A stretch of 64,000 bases of DNA from Candidatus Melainabacteria bacterium (GCA_003151275.1 PLXC01000026.1:1-64000); one strand, 5' to 3'. Positions 9,400 through 18,955 are shown, numbered from the stretch's first letter. Numbers and translations are program-made. Notes: generated from the letters alone by a model not told the origin.

Positions 9400-9457
9400 C
9401 AAGCCGGTCCCTTAGACTCGTTAGCGCACCATATTTGGTGCTAACACAACCGGCTTG
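9400..9457. repeat. long imperfect hairpin with GCACC-ATATTT-GGTGC tip
   Basis: The outer arms are CAAGCCGGT (9400-9408) and ACCGGCTTG (9449-9457). The inner arms are GTTAGCGCACC and GGTGCTAAC, around an ATATTT loop. It lies downstream of rnc and upstream of the small membrane gene. No T-run follows, so it is not a standard terminator. The tip matches the hairpins at 24092 and 35432. Confidence 0.65.
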
Positions 9458-9490
9458 CAAGTGACTAGACGCGCTTGAACTTCAGAGTTG

Positions 9491-10309
9491 CTATTGCAGA
9501 TCAGTCTGTGTTAAGCCAATGTCTTCAGGTGTCGAAACTTTTGGCGATGGCTTTGCTTTCTTCTTGGAAAGCTCTTCTAGCGCTGCTTTGGCAGCTTCTT
9601 GTTCGGCTGCTTTTTTGGAGCGTCCAGAGCCTTCTGCAATCACCGTTCCGGCAATGGAAACATTGACTGAAAAGATGGGATCGTGTGGTGGCCCGTCTAC
9701 TTTCGTCACGGCATAGATTGGCACGCCTTGAGCTTTAGATTGCGTGAACTCTTGGAGCTCGGCCTTAAAATTGTCTTTGATGTCGTCTCGATCAACGCTG
9801 GTGGCTAGATTGCCAAACAACCGAACGACCAAATTTTGGGCGTGAATCAAGCCAAGATCTGTATACACCGCTCCCAGCACGGCCTCGAAAGCCTGAGCAA
9901 TGATCGACGGACGCATTTGAACTTGACGTCCCAGAAGAATGTATTTGCTTAGATTCAGCGTCTCGGCAAGTTCAGCTAATGTTTTGTCGCTGACCAGAAC
10001 CGCTCTTATTTCGGTGAGCTGACCTTCATCATATTCAGGAAATCTCTCGAGCAGGTATTCACTAATAACGAACTTGAGAACCGCATCACCGAAAAATTCT
10101 AGTCGCTCGTAGTCTTTGGCGCCTGGAACCTCAGCTGCGTAGGAGCTGTGGCAGAGTGCCTCATGCAGAATCGCCATGCGTCCAAAGTGCATGCCAAGAC
10201 GATCGCACAATTGCTCGAGGTCTTTCAGTCTTTTTAGAGGAATTGTTTGAGGGAATCCAGTCATGTGACTTGCGGAGGACAGTGAGTGTTCAATGCCAGT
10301 ATGCAACAT
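9491..10309 (-). CDS. rnc: ribonuclease III
   Basis: 272 residues. RNase III cuts double-stranded RNA in rRNA and mRNA processing and acts as a dimer. The signature ERLEFFGDAVL holds the catalytic Glu and Asp positions (E. coli E38, E41, D45). The second catalytic block reads IIAQAFEAVLGAVY. Its Glu (E. coli E117) is present, but the position of D114 is Gln, which is unusual. A C-terminal double-stranded-RNA-binding domain follows (FKAELQEFTQSKAQGVPIYA to KKAAEQEAAKAALEEL). A short acidic/Ser tail ends the protein. The start at 10309 has no clear ribosome site, and an internal ATG lies at codon 16. Confidence 0.93.
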   Translation of the reverse strand: MLHTGIEHSLSSASHMTGFPQTIPLKRLKDLEQLCDRLGMHFGRMAILHEALCHSSYAAEVPGAKDYERLEFFGDAVLKFVISEYLLERFPEYDEGQLTEIRAVLVSDKTLAELAETLNLSKYILLGRQVQMRPSIIAQAFEAVLGAVYTDLGLIHAQNLVVRLFGNLATSVDRDDIKDNFKAELQEFTQSKAQGVPIYAVTKVDGPPHDPIFSVNVSIAGTVIAEGSGRSKKAAEQEAAKAALEELSKKKAKPSPKVSTPEDIGLTQTDLQ

Positions 10310-10772
10310 TTTCGTTTCGGTTTCTTCTGAAGAGGAGCGTTTTCAAAACGTTCCGAGGATTGCCTTTAAGCGGCTCGACTGCGCAAGCTGCTTTGCTTCT
10401 CAATTAGACCAAGTCTTTGTTAACCAATATTTCCTGATCGATTGATAGCGCTAACTAACAACTTACAACTACTGAGCTTGCTTGTAGGTGTTTGCGAAGA
10501 ATTGTGGATTACCAAGAGCAACAAGAGCGTCACGCCACACGGGCTGGAGGTGCGCGTCAGCTTGTGTTCAGAAGTCTCATTCTGGAAGTGGGGCAGAGAC
10601 TAAGTTTAGCCAAAAGAGTTGTTTTGATTACTTGGCTATAATTTGAAGTGAACGCCACTCCGCGTGTGGCCTGCTATTCTTTATCTGTCGTCAAAGCGGT
10701 TGCAAACGGGCTGGGCGGAGGACATAAGTCGAGCAGCTTGCTGCCAAGACTATCCTAGGATAAAGAGGCGCC
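10310..10772 (+). other. 463-nt divergent region between rnc and the nuo operon
   Basis: No gene or RNA was recognised. A perfect TATAAT at 10637-10642 lies 131 nt before nuoA and could be the operon -10, but I see no -35 at the right spacing. The rnc promoter must also lie here. Confidence 0.45.
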
Positions 10773-11165
10773 ATGTATCAATTGCAGTTAGGTCAAATCG
10801 GACTATTCGTGCTCGTGGGGTTCGGCCTGCCTGCTGTCGGAATGGTTTTGCTTGCCTGGGGTTTACAACTGTTTTTAGGCTATCATCGCCCAAGCCCGAC
10901 TAAGAATCAGCCTTATGAGTGCGGCATGAAACCAATGCAAGCGGCGCATGTGCAGTTCGATATTCGCTATTACTTGTATGCATTGTTATTCATCTTGTTC
11001 GATATCGAAATTGTTTTCATCGTGCCCTGGATACTGGCAACTGATGAAATTGGTCAAGCGGCTGGCTGGAAGTGGCTCGGTCCAATCGAAATGTTGATTT
11101 TTCTAGTCATACTCGCATTCGGACTTGCGTATGCCTGGAAAAAGGGAGCTCTAAAGTGGGAGTGA
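10773..11165 (+). CDS. nuoA: NADH-quinone oxidoreductase subunit A
   Basis: 130 residues with three transmembrane helices. NuoA is a small membrane subunit of complex I (cyanobacterial NdhC) near the quinone site. The family signature is present as [20 protein letters not shown], followed by [12 protein letters not shown]. The conserved Cys and acidic residues of the first loop can be seen. An AGAGG ribosome site precedes the ATG. It is the first gene of an eight-gene run, ending 4 nt before nuoB. Confidence 0.95.
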   Translation: MYQLQLGQIGLFVLVGFGLPAVGMVLLAWGLQLFLGYHRPSPTKNQPYECGMKPMQAAHVQFDIRYYLYALLFILFDIEIVFIVPWILATDEIGQAAGWKWLGPIEMLIFLVILAFGLAYAWKKGALKWE

Positions 11166-11169
11166 AATC

Positions 11170-11886
11170 ATGACTGATTCAAATCCAGGCGGTCCAGAAT
11201 CACCGCAACAAATTCCTTCCATGCCTGTTCCTGATGAGCTGAAAGACACGGTCACGCTGACAAGTGTCGAGCGAGCTATCGAGATGTTGACCAGGTTGAT
11301 CGATCCAATTGCCAACTTGGCGAGAGCGAATTCTGTTTGGCCGTTAACTTTTGGAACCTCCTGCTGCGCTATTGAAATGATGAGTGTCGGTATGTCGAGG
11401 TTCGATATTTCGCGCTTTGGTTCGGAAGTCTTCCGCGGAACCCCTCGTCAAGCGGATTTGATCATCACGGCAGGAACGATCACCAGGAAAATGGCGCCAG
11501 CGTTGATCACGTTGTACGAGCAATTGCCTGAACCAAAATATGTAATCGCCATGGGCGCGTGCACCGTCACTGGAGGCATGTTCAATGATTCCTATTCCGT
11601 CGTGCAGGGCGTCGATAGAATCATTCCTGTTGATGTCTATTTGCCAGGTTGCCCACCCAGACCGGAAGGTATCCTCGATGCTTTGCTGAAACTGCAACAG
11701 AAAATTCGTACAGAGTCTTACAACGATCGGCGCAACCGCGTTTATGCCCAAAGCGCAGTTCGATATGTAGATTACGACTCAGGACGACCGCTGGAAGATC
11801 TGGTTGCTGAAGCGCAGCATGATACAGCGCTTATTCTTGCTACCGGAGAAGGCGCCAAGGAAAATCCAACCGGCTCAGCGACGTAG
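11170..11886 (+). CDS. nuoB: NADH-quinone oxidoreductase subunit B
   Basis: 238 residues. NuoB holds the N2 [4Fe-4S] cluster that passes electrons to quinone. The cluster ligands are visible in [19 protein letters not shown] and [10 protein letters not shown]. The core matches NuoB/NdhK. An N-terminal stretch of about 30 residues is rich in Pro and Gly, and the C-terminus has about 40 extra residues. GGAG lies 7 nt before the ATG. Confidence 0.96.
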   Translation: MTDSNPGGPESPQQIPSMPVPDELKDTVTLTSVERAIEMLTRLIDPIANLARANSVWPLTFGTSCCAIEMMSVGMSRFDISRFGSEVFRGTPRQADLIITAGTITRKMAPALITLYEQLPEPKYVIAMGACTVTGGMFNDSYSVVQGVDRIIPVDVYLPGCPPRPEGILDALLKLQQKIRTESYNDRRNRVYAQSAVRYVDYDSGRPLEDLVAEAQHDTALILATGEGAKENPTGSAT

Positions 11887-11898
11887 AGAAAAAACTCA

Positions 11899-12576
11899 AT
11901 GACAGACGAACCTACAGACAAACCATCTGAACCGGAAAAATCAATTGAGCCCGCGAAACCAGCTGATGCGGCGAAACCAGCTGATGCGGCGAAACCGGCT
12001 GAAGCTGCGAAACCAGCTGAAGCGGCGAAACCAGCTGCCGCGGCTAAACCTGCTGAACCGGCTAAGCCTGCTGAACCACCAGCAGTGGGTCCGTCAGGTC
12101 AATTCTTGAAAGAACACGGCATCACTACCGTGCCGTTGCCGGATTCAACTGGCTGTGAAACGGTTGAGATTGATGGCAGCAATCTCGCTTCAGCTCTGCG
12201 TCTTCTTCGCAGTAGTTCTGAAATCGCTCTCGATTTCTTACTCACCGTATCTGGTGTAGACAGTTTGGATACTTATGATTCTGTCTATCACTTGCAATCG
12301 TTTTCGAATAAGAACGAATTGGTGATCAAAGTGCGTATAAAGAAATCCGATGTGCCAGAAGGCAAGCTGCCCAACGTTCCAAGCATCGCCAATTTTTGGC
12401 AAACCGCTAATTGGCATGAACGCGAAACATACGATCTAGTCGGTATTCGATACAACGGTCATCCGTATTTACGTCGCATCCTGAACACTTGGGATTGGGA
12501 TGGTCATCCGCTTCGTCGCGATTACAAGCAACCGGTGGATGCGTTGAACGATAAAAATCCCCACAGTATGCGCTAA
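11899..12576 (+). CDS. nuoC: NADH-quinone oxidoreductase subunit C with Lys-Pro-Ala repeat extension
   Basis: 225 residues. NuoC (NdhJ) is a peripheral-arm subunit that packs against NuoD. Residues about 75-225 are the conserved core, with HLQSFSNKNELVIKVRIK, IANFWQTANWHERETYDLVG and ILNTWDWDGHPLRRDY. Residues about 14-60 are a repetitive tail built of KPADAA / KPAEAA units, encoded by near-identical 18-nt repeats at about 11950-12075. This extension is not part of the usual NuoC. A similar repeat is found at the C-terminus of NuoI in the same operon. Confidence 0.94.
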   Translation: MTDEPTDKPSEPEKSIEPAKPADAAKPADAAKPAEAAKPAEAAKPAAAAKPAEPAKPAEPPAVGPSGQFLKEHGITTVPLPDSTGCETVEIDGSNLASALRLLRSSSEIALDFLLTVSGVDSLDTYDSVYHLQSFSNKNELVIKVRIKKSDVPEGKLPNVPSIANFWQTANWHERETYDLVGIRYNGHPYLRRILNTWDWDGHPLRRDYKQPVDALNDKNPHSMR

Positions 12577-12601
12577 CGGATCAAGCAGCAGAGGCTAATT
12601 T

Positions 12602-13732
12602 ATGGCAACCGAGCTAAAAACACATTCGCTAAAAACAGATGAGATGATCATCAACATGGGACCGCAGCATCCTGCCACCCACGGTGTGTTGCGCCTCATT
12701 GTTACGCTCGACGGAGAAATGGTCAAGCACGTTGAGCCGGTAATTGGTCACCTTCATCGTGGACAAGAATGGCAAGGTCAGAACCGCACCTGGTTCCAAT
12801 ATCAAGCATTGATCGACCGCGTCGACTACCTATCCGGGATGTTTACTTCTTGGGCCATGGCACGCGCTGCAGAAAAGATTGATGGCTGTGTTGTGCCTGA
12901 GCGTGCGGAATGGCTGCGCATCATCGCTTCAGAGATGAATCGAATCACATCACACTTGTTGTGGTTGGGAACATATTTGATTGACCTTGGTGCGATGTTC
13001 GGCTTTCCCTTCTATCCTTTTAGAGAACGTGAAAAGCTGTTCGTTCTTCTTGAAGAAATTGCCGGTCAACGCATGATGTTCAATTACATCAGAATTGGCG
13101 GCGTCATCCGTGATCCAAAGCCAGATTGGTTCAAGCGACTGGCCGAATTCACGAAAGATTTCCCGGATCGCGTGGACGAATACGAAGCGATCGTCAGCGA
13201 AAATCCAATCTTTTTGAAACGCACTCAAGGCGTTGGAATTTTACCGAAAGCGACTGCCATCGATTATGGTGTCACCGGTCCGACCTTGCGTTGTTCAGGT
13301 GTTAATTACGACTTGCGTCGTTTCAAGCCTTATTCCATGTACGACAAACTGAAATTCAATGTTCCCACCTTCGCGGGTGATGGAGACACGCAGCAGCGTT
13401 ATATTGCGCGCGTTCAAGAGATGCGTGAATCGAACGAGATCATCAAACAGTGCATCGACATGATTCAACCTGGTGAAATCTTAGGAAAGAAACAAAACGC
13501 CGGAATGCGCGTGAAAGCTGGAGAAGGTTTCGAAGCGGTTGAAGGTCCTCGAGGAGTTCTTGGCTGCTACATCATTTCCAATGGAAGCGACAAGGCATTC
13601 AGATTCCGCTGGAGAAATCCTTCTTTCAGTAACTTGTCAGTTTTGCCGGAACTTCTGGTGGGGCATCCGATCGCGGACGTGATGGCAATCTTTGGTTCGA
13701 TTGACGTAATCATTCCTGATGTAGACCGGTAA
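12602..13732 (+). CDS. nuoD: NADH-quinone oxidoreductase subunit D
   Basis: 376 residues. NuoD (NdhH, 49-kDa type) forms the quinone pocket with NuoB. Conserved blocks include NMGPQHPATHGVLRL (the quinone-pocket His lies here), EPVIGHLHRGQE, ITSHLLWLG, GVILPKAT-like GVGILPKATAIDYG, and the C-terminal GSIDVIIPDVDR. Length is normal to slightly short. AGAGG lies 8 nt upstream of the ATG. It sits between nuoC and nuoH as expected. Confidence 0.96.
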   Translation: MATELKTHSLKTDEMIINMGPQHPATHGVLRLIVTLDGEMVKHVEPVIGHLHRGQEWQGQNRTWFQYQALIDRVDYLSGMFTSWAMARAAEKIDGCVVPERAEWLRIIASEMNRITSHLLWLGTYLIDLGAMFGFPFYPFREREKLFVLLEEIAGQRMMFNYIRIGGVIRDPKPDWFKRLAEFTKDFPDRVDEYEAIVSENPIFLKRTQGVGILPKATAIDYGVTGPTLRCSGVNYDLRRFKPYSMYDKLKFNVPTFAGDGDTQQRYIARVQEMRESNEIIKQCIDMIQPGEILGKKQNAGMRVKAGEGFEAVEGPRGVLGCYIISNGSDKAFRFRWRNPSFSNLSVLPELLVGHPIADVMAIFGSIDVIIPDVDR

Positions 13733-13756
13733 AGGGAGCAACTCAAGCAATTAACT

Positions 13757-15151
13757 ATGGGAAATGCGGCAGAGGTTTTTAAGTTTGTCAGGTTGAGCAC
13801 AATTTGGTTGTGTTTTATCTTCATTCCTGTTTGGATTGCAGCCTGGCTTGTAGGGATTTTCATTCCATACTTCGTCATTAAGGACTCATCGAACATCTGG
13901 TTTGATGTCTTCCAGGCAATTGTGCCGATTCTGTCTGTGCTGGTTTTTATCCCAATCAATGCGATGTTTATGGTGCTTCTTGAACGCAGAGGGCTGGCAC
14001 TATTTACGGTGCGCAGTGGACCGAACAGAGTTGGTCCCGATGGTCTGTTCCAAACCGCTGCAGATGCTGTGAAGCTGCTTTTCAAAGAAGACATCACGCC
14101 TAAGGGCGCGGATCTTGTCATGTTCACGCTGGCTCCGATTACCTTTTTTGCACCTTCCGTCTTCGCGGCAATTCCGTTGCTCGCTGTCGTTACTAACGAC
14201 CACCCGCTGTTCCATATCGTCAATTTGCCGACTGGTATTTTTTATGTATTAGCCGCTTCGTCTGTTCCAGTCGTTGGAATCGTGATGGGAGGCTGGGCTA
14301 GCAATAATAAGTATTCGCTTGTGGGCGGATTGCGTAGTGCTGCTCAAGCAATCAGCTATGAAATACCTTTAGTTCTTTCGCTAATCTCGATTTGCATGAT
14401 GGCAAAATCGCTGGACGTTGTGCAAATTGCCAACCAGCAAGTCGGCGGCATTTTTGATTGGAATATCTTTGGCGGCGGCGCGCTGCGCGGAATAGATAAG
14501 TTCATCGCGCTAAATCTGACCGGCAACCACATCGAGGCCAAAGCACTATTCGATGCTGCCTATCCTGCAGGCGCTCTTTCCATCGTCGCTGCGATCGTCC
14601 TAATCATTTGCACAATCATTATGTTCTCCTTGTATTTGACTGGAGCCTGTGCCGAAATCAATCGCATTCCTTTCGACTTGCCGGAAGCTGAAAGTGAACT
14701 AGTAAGCGGCTACAACACCGAATACAGTGGCATCAAATTCGCCATCTTCTTCTTGGCAGAATTCACCAACTTGTTCATCGTCAGCACAATCGCTGTGGTG
14801 ATGTTTATGGGCGCCGGCGGTAATCCGATCCCGGCATGGTTGATCGATCCGTGGTGGAATAACTTTTCGTCCACCGTGGGACCTTGGTTTGATTGGGCAA
14901 CAGCGAAAGGTCTGATGATAGTTGACGAGCACACCCTCTTCCCCGCCCTGTGGGTAATTCTTAAGACCTACGCTTTTGTCTTCTTTGCCGTCTTGATTCG
15001 CGGAACTTTGCCGCGATTCAGAATTGATCAACTGATGGATTTTGGCTGGAAGCGCCTGATTCCGCTGTCCTTAATAGTGTTTCTGGTGATGGCATTTGCA
15101 AGAGTGCTAGTCAACGTACACGTCGGTTTGCCCGTGGGAGGAGTTCCGTAA
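13757..15151 (+). CDS. nuoH: NADH-quinone oxidoreductase subunit H
   Basis: 464 residues, longer than the usual 320-400. NuoH (NdhA) is the membrane subunit that joins the quinone channel to the proton pumps. The family hallmarks are LLERRGLALFTVRSGPNRVG, SEFVSGYNTEYSG-like AESELVSGYNTEYSGIKFA, and RFRIDQLMDFGWK. Extra length lies in loops (about residues 235-270, and about 355-395 with PAWLIDPWWNNFSSTVGPW). Its stop overlaps the start of nuoI by one base (TAATG). Confidence 0.95.
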   Translation: MGNAAEVFKFVRLSTIWLCFIFIPVWIAAWLVGIFIPYFVIKDSSNIWFDVFQAIVPILSVLVFIPINAMFMVLLERRGLALFTVRSGPNRVGPDGLFQTAADAVKLLFKEDITPKGADLVMFTLAPITFFAPSVFAAIPLLAVVTNDHPLFHIVNLPTGIFYVLAASSVPVVGIVMGGWASNNKYSLVGGLRSAAQAISYEIPLVLSLISICMMAKSLDVVQIANQQVGGIFDWNIFGGGALRGIDKFIALNLTGNHIEAKALFDAAYPAGALSIVAAIVLIICTIIMFSLYLTGACAEINRIPFDLPEAESELVSGYNTEYSGIKFAIFFLAEFTNLFIVSTIAVVMFMGAGGNPIPAWLIDPWWNNFSSTVGPWFDWATAKGLMIVDEHTLFPALWVILKTYAFVFFAVLIRGTLPRFRIDQLMDFGWKRLIPLSLIVFLVMAFARVLVNVHVGLPVGGVP

Positions 15152-15945
15152 TGTCTAATCCGATCTCACGAGCGTTCGACAGTCTGTATCAAGTTTTCCG
15201 AGGTCTTTCGACGGTTGGTGGGCATACGTTCAAAGAGCCAATCACCGAGCAATATCCTGATCATGCTCCAAATTTGCCGGCTGAATTCAGAGGAAGATTG
15301 GCGCTCAGCGTTAATCCCGAAACAGGCGAGCATCTTTGTATTTCATGCCGTCAATGCGAACGCGTTTGCCCTGATAAATGTATTGAAATCATCGCCCACA
15401 AGAGTCCCGAAACCAACAAGTTAGAGTTGATCGATTTCAAAATTGATCACGGTCTCTGCATGTTCTGTGGGCTGTGCACTGAAGTTTGCCCAACCACTTG
15501 CATTATCAATACCAATGATTTTGAGATGGCGGACTACACACGAGAGTCTTTGATCTATGACATCAAGAAATTGACTTTGAGTCAGGAAGAATCGGCGTAT
15601 TACTTTGATAAGAAGGAAATCCCGATTCCGAAGCCAAAACCAGCTAAGGCTGCTCCTGCAGCAGCAGGCGCAGCTAAACCGGCCGGCGATGCAGCAGCTA
15701 AACCTGCAGCGGCGGCGGCAGCGAAACCTGCTGCGGATGCAGCGAAACCTGCTGCGGATGCAGCGAAACCTGCTGCGGATGCGGCCAAACCTGCGACGGA
15801 TGTTGCAGAAGCAAAGCCCGTTGAAGCTGCGAAACCAGCTGATGAAGCCAAAGCAGAAGCGAAGCCAGCTGAACCAACAAAAGAAGAAAAGCCTCCAGAA
15901 GCTGCAGCCGAAGCGAAGCCCCCGGATGATAAACCAGATGCCTAG
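15151..15945 (+). CDS. nuoI: NADH-quinone oxidoreductase subunit I with Ala-Lys-Pro repeat tail
   Basis: 264 residues. NuoI carries two [4Fe-4S] clusters (N6a and N6b); the motifs are CISCRQCERVCPDKC and CMFCGLCTEVCPTTC. The core ends near residue 160. About 100 further residues are repeats of AAKPAAD / AKPADEAKAEAKPAE, encoded by short tandem repeats around 15650-15900. The tail is not typical of NuoI and resembles the extension on NuoC. It may be a disordered or surface-binding tail. GGAGG precedes the ATG. Confidence 0.95.
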   Translation: MSNPISRAFDSLYQVFRGLSTVGGHTFKEPITEQYPDHAPNLPAEFRGRLALSVNPETGEHLCISCRQCERVCPDKCIEIIAHKSPETNKLELIDFKIDHGLCMFCGLCTEVCPTTCIINTNDFEMADYTRESLIYDIKKLTLSQEESAYYFDKKEIPIPKPKPAKAAPAAAGAAKPAGDAAAKPAAAAAAKPAADAAKPAADAAKPAADAAKPATDVAEAKPVEAAKPADEAKAEAKPAEPTKEEKPPEAAAEAKPPDDKPDA

Positions 15946-16044
15946 TAGTAAGAAAATGCCGGCAAGATGTCGGCGCTCCCAGGCTAATCCCACACTCATG
16001 AACATTGCACTAAAAGTATTTGGCGAGGAATAAAGAGCAAAGAA

Positions 16045-16662
16045 ATGGAAAACCTGTCAAATTTGGCGGACATCAATGCCCCATCAATTGAGACCTGGAT
16101 GTTTTATGTGCTTGCCGCACTAGCCATTCCCTTTGCCTATGGTGTGATTCTGGACCGTGCCATTATCCGCAGTGGCTTTCTACTGATTGGTGTGTTTGGA
16201 GCAATCAGTGGCTTGTTCTTGATTTTGCAAGCCCAGTTCATTGCCATGGCTCAAATTATGATCTATGCAGTCGGCATCACCCTCGTGGTCGTCATCGCTC
16301 TCATGCTCACAAATCCTCGAATGGACTTAGACTTGAAGCCCGCAGTTGGCAACACCAAGCTGCTGGGATTTGTTGTCTCGTTTGTTTTGTTTGCCGTCAT
16401 ATATATGGCAATTCGTTCGGAATATTGGCCCGTAAAGGCTGAATTGCCGTCTGGAGCCAATGTGGCGGTAATAGGCACTGCCCTGACAGGACAATACTCT
16501 TTGCCTTTTGAATTCGCCTCGGTGCTTCTGCTTGCGGCGTTGATGGGAGCGGTGATGCTGGCCAAAAACGAACCCGTGGAACCCGACCTCCTTGAATATA
16601 GCGAGGCCGCTGGCATTTCGAGTGACGCTGAATCCCCTGAAGCATTGACGACGTCGAGGTAA
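16045..16662 (+). CDS. nuoJ: NADH-quinone oxidoreductase subunit J
   Basis: 205 residues with five hydrophobic helices. NuoJ (NdhG) is a membrane-arm subunit. Family features are seen in LNAQF-like [28 protein letters not shown], including the Tyr of the IYAVG pi-bulge helix that is important for coupling. The hydrophilic C-terminus ([19 protein letters not shown]) is short. The 99 nt between nuoI and nuoJ hold no clear gene. Confidence 0.93.
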   Translation: MENLSNLADINAPSIETWMFYVLAALAIPFAYGVILDRAIIRSGFLLIGVFGAISGLFLILQAQFIAMAQIMIYAVGITLVVVIALMLTNPRMDLDLKPAVGNTKLLGFVVSFVLFAVIYMAIRSEYWPVKAELPSGANVAVIGTALTGQYSLPFEFASVLLLAALMGAVMLAKNEPVEPDLLEYSEAAGISSDAESPEALTTSR

Positions 16663-16667
16663 GACTA

Positions 16668-17231
16668 ATGCAGAAAACAACCACTCAACCAACAACTTTA
16701 GGCATTGCATACGCCGTCGTCGCCGCGATAATAGCCGCTCTTTATTTCAACGGTACGATCGGCACAGCATTGCTTTCAGCGGGGCTAAAACTTCCTCCTG
16801 ATGTCGCTTCGTTTTCCGCAATCGCACTTCTGGCGGCTGCTGCGATATTCATGAACGCCTCCCCGCTCGTAGTTCTTTCGATTGGGACGTTTGCTGGATT
16901 TTTTGTTCTTTCGATCCATCAAGACGAACCACTAGTTCGATATCTTTGTCTCGGTGCCGTTCTTTTCGCCATTGGCATGTATGGCATGGTGGCATCACGG
17001 AATGCGGTTCGGGTCTTGATGTCAATTGAGTTGATGCTAAATGCAGTCAACATCAATCTAGTCGCCTTTGCTCGCTACATCGATCCAACTGAAGTAAAAG
17101 GGCAAGTATTTGCCATTTTCATTCTTACTGTGGCCGCAGCTGAAGCCGCAGTTGGTCTAGCTATTGTGCTTGCGATGTATCGCAATACGGCCACTGTTGA
17201 TATGGAACAATTCAATCTACTGAAGTGGTAG
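16668..17231 (+). CDS. nuoK: NADH-quinone oxidoreductase subunit K with N-terminal membrane extension
   Basis: 187 residues; NuoK (NdhE) is normally about 100. The usual subunit is residues about 88-187: [40 protein letters not shown] (with the conserved Glu) and [19 protein letters not shown] (second Glu). The first 87 residues add three hydrophobic helices, including [25 protein letters not shown]. This could be a duplicated or fused membrane piece. GAGGT precedes the ATG. It is the last nuo gene here; the nuoL, M and N pump subunits do not follow. Confidence 0.92.
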   Translation: MQKTTTQPTTLGIAYAVVAAIIAALYFNGTIGTALLSAGLKLPPDVASFSAIALLAAAAIFMNASPLVVLSIGTFAGFFVLSIHQDEPLVRYLCLGAVLFAIGMYGMVASRNAVRVLMSIELMLNAVNINLVAFARYIDPTEVKGQVFAIFILTVAAAEAAVGLAIVLAMYRNTATVDMEQFNLLKW

Positions 17232-17344
17232 CTTGTCCCTAACGAAATTCAGTTCAGACTTTCAGTACGCTCGAAATGGAAACTAGGGGTATCGGCGAGC
17301 AGGTTTGTCGTCAGTAACTCCAGCTCTAGAGGAGCCTATTAGTT

Positions 17345-18493
17345 ATGACCAACTTTTTGCCTGATCAAGTGCCGGATCACCTCGAGCCTAGTCAATATTA
17401 TGAGCTAGGCTTGCGATATAGGTTAGGCGGCTTGGTGGGATTGGCGCGTGAGGCGCTCACGCGCGTGGTGGACTTAGCTCCCGGAAGCGCTATGGCAGGG
17501 AAGGCTAGTCTCGTGCTGCGTGGACAGTTGCCACGCGCGCCGGTGCCTCCAGCTGCAGAACAGAGAAACATCGAAGCTTACAATTTGATGTCTTCGAACC
17601 CTGCTGCTGCCAAAGACAAATTTCAAGCTCTCATGCGCGAGTATCCAGATTTTGAATGGCCCTTTTCCAATCTGGCTTGGCTGTATTTCGATGAAGGCAA
17701 AATTGATGAAGCGCATGGGCTAGCCAAATATCTTCTGTCAGTAAATCCTGAGCATGTTCGTTCGCTTGATCTTGCAATGAAAATTGCTATTAAACAAAAG
17801 AACTTTGAGGAGGCTCTGGGCTTCGTCAATAGAGGACGAGCGATGCTGGGAGATTCAGATCAGGAATTTCGAGCTACAGGACTTCTGCTCTCTTGCCAGC
17901 TTAACGGCTCGCCACCAGATACGATACCAGAGGGATTGCCAGCTGTGCGCTACTTCGAGCTGGGTGAAACATACCTTCTGCAAGGACGCCTGTCATTGGC
18001 GAAAGCAGCACTGGCTCTAGTGATTGGGAATTCGGCGGAGGAGCCTCCCGACAAAGAAAAAGAGGTTCTGATTAGAAAAGCGAAGCGAATGCTTGACTTT
18101 GAAATTCCAAAAGAGATGCCTCCTGAAGCGACGAAGCAGGTCGAGGAAGCCAGCAAACTGTTAATGACTGATCCAGAAGGGGCTAGGCGAATTCTGGAAC
18201 AGACTGTGACGCAATTTCCAGACCTTGAACTTCCACCTTTGAGCCTCGCGATGTTGTGCCTTATGAGTGCCAACTTGCCCCGAGCAGAACGGTTTGTAAA
18301 AATGAGTCTTAAGCGAAATCCCAACTATCGCAATGCTAAGTTACTGCTGGTTCAAGTCCTCTTGGGTCAGCAGCAATTTGATTCAGCGCTAAAAATTATC
18401 GACCAGGAAATTAAGTCGGCCGAGCCCAATGACATGATCTTCGATCTTTTGCGAGCTGAGTGCCAGCTTGCGCAATATCAAGCCGGCAAATAA
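17345..18493 (+). CDS. TPR-repeat protein
   Basis: 382 residues, no signal peptide. Several TPR-type helical hairpins are visible, for example ESPNLAWLYFDEGKIDEAHG-like NLAWLYFDEGKIDEAHGLAK (about residues 117-136), YFELGETYLLQGRLSLAKAA and AMLCLMSANLPRAERFVKMS. TPR arrays bind partner proteins. AGAGGAG lies 10 nt before the ATG. It follows nuoK by 113 nt and may or may not belong to that transcript. A fragment covering about residues 166-250 is duplicated at 44103-44384. Confidence 0.8.
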   Translation: MTNFLPDQVPDHLEPSQYYELGLRYRLGGLVGLAREALTRVVDLAPGSAMAGKASLVLRGQLPRAPVPPAAEQRNIEAYNLMSSNPAAAKDKFQALMREYPDFEWPFSNLAWLYFDEGKIDEAHGLAKYLLSVNPEHVRSLDLAMKIAIKQKNFEEALGFVNRGRAMLGDSDQEFRATGLLLSCQLNGSPPDTIPEGLPAVRYFELGETYLLQGRLSLAKAALALVIGNSAEEPPDKEKEVLIRKAKRMLDFEIPKEMPPEATKQVEEASKLLMTDPEGARRILEQTVTQFPDLELPPLSLAMLCLMSANLPRAERFVKMSLKRNPNYRNAKLLLVQVLLGQQQFDSALKIIDQEIKSAEPNDMIFDLLRAECQLAQYQAGK

Positions 18494-18655
18494 GTTGACG
18501 CGGCGAATCATTTTAGCGATGTCGGATGCGTTTGCCCAATATCAAATGCAAATAAAAATTACTCCGCGGCAACTTTGATTATTCTTCTGAAAACTGAAGC
18601 GCTGCTGGAATAGCAACTTGCAAATTGTGCACATGCTTGGCCAGACGGAGTGCGC

Positions 18656-18955
18656 GTGGGGAAACCAACAACAACGTCAGGCAATTCGATACCAGTTTAT
18701 GAGGCGGCAGGATACCTAGTTATCGGTGAGGCACCTATACCGCCCGACATGCATGCACCGATGGTGGTGCTATGCTCAACCGGTGATATCTGGATTGTCT
18801 CAGCTCAAGACTGTGCTGGTGGAATGGGATTCGTTGATTTTCAAAATTGTTGGTCTAGCCCCGACGAATCTGTCCAAGGCATTTTAGATTTTTACTTCGG
18901 TAACCCTGAACGAATGGCTAAAAAAGCTGCGCGAATAGCAGAAGTCGGTGGTTGA
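18656..18955 (+). CDS. hypothetical protein
   Basis: About 99 residues from the GTG at 18656, which has ACGGAG just upstream; an alternative GTG lies at 18650. The sequence has GYLVIGEAPIPPDMHAPMVV, an IWIVSAQDCAGGMGFVDFQ segment and an acidic-basic C-terminal helix (GNPERMAKKAARIAEVGG). No family was recognised. It looks like a small globular cytoplasmic protein. Confidence 0.55.
   Translation: MGKPTTTSGNSIPVYEAAGYLVIGEAPIPPDMHAPMVVLCSTGDIWIVSAQDCAGGMGFVDFQNCWSSPDESVQGILDFYFGNPERMAKKAARIAEVGG

Noticed and set aside
10637..10642. Perfect TATAAT before the nuo operon as a firm promoter
   Set aside because: No -35-like hexamer at 16-18 bp; kept only as a possibility in the intergenic entry.
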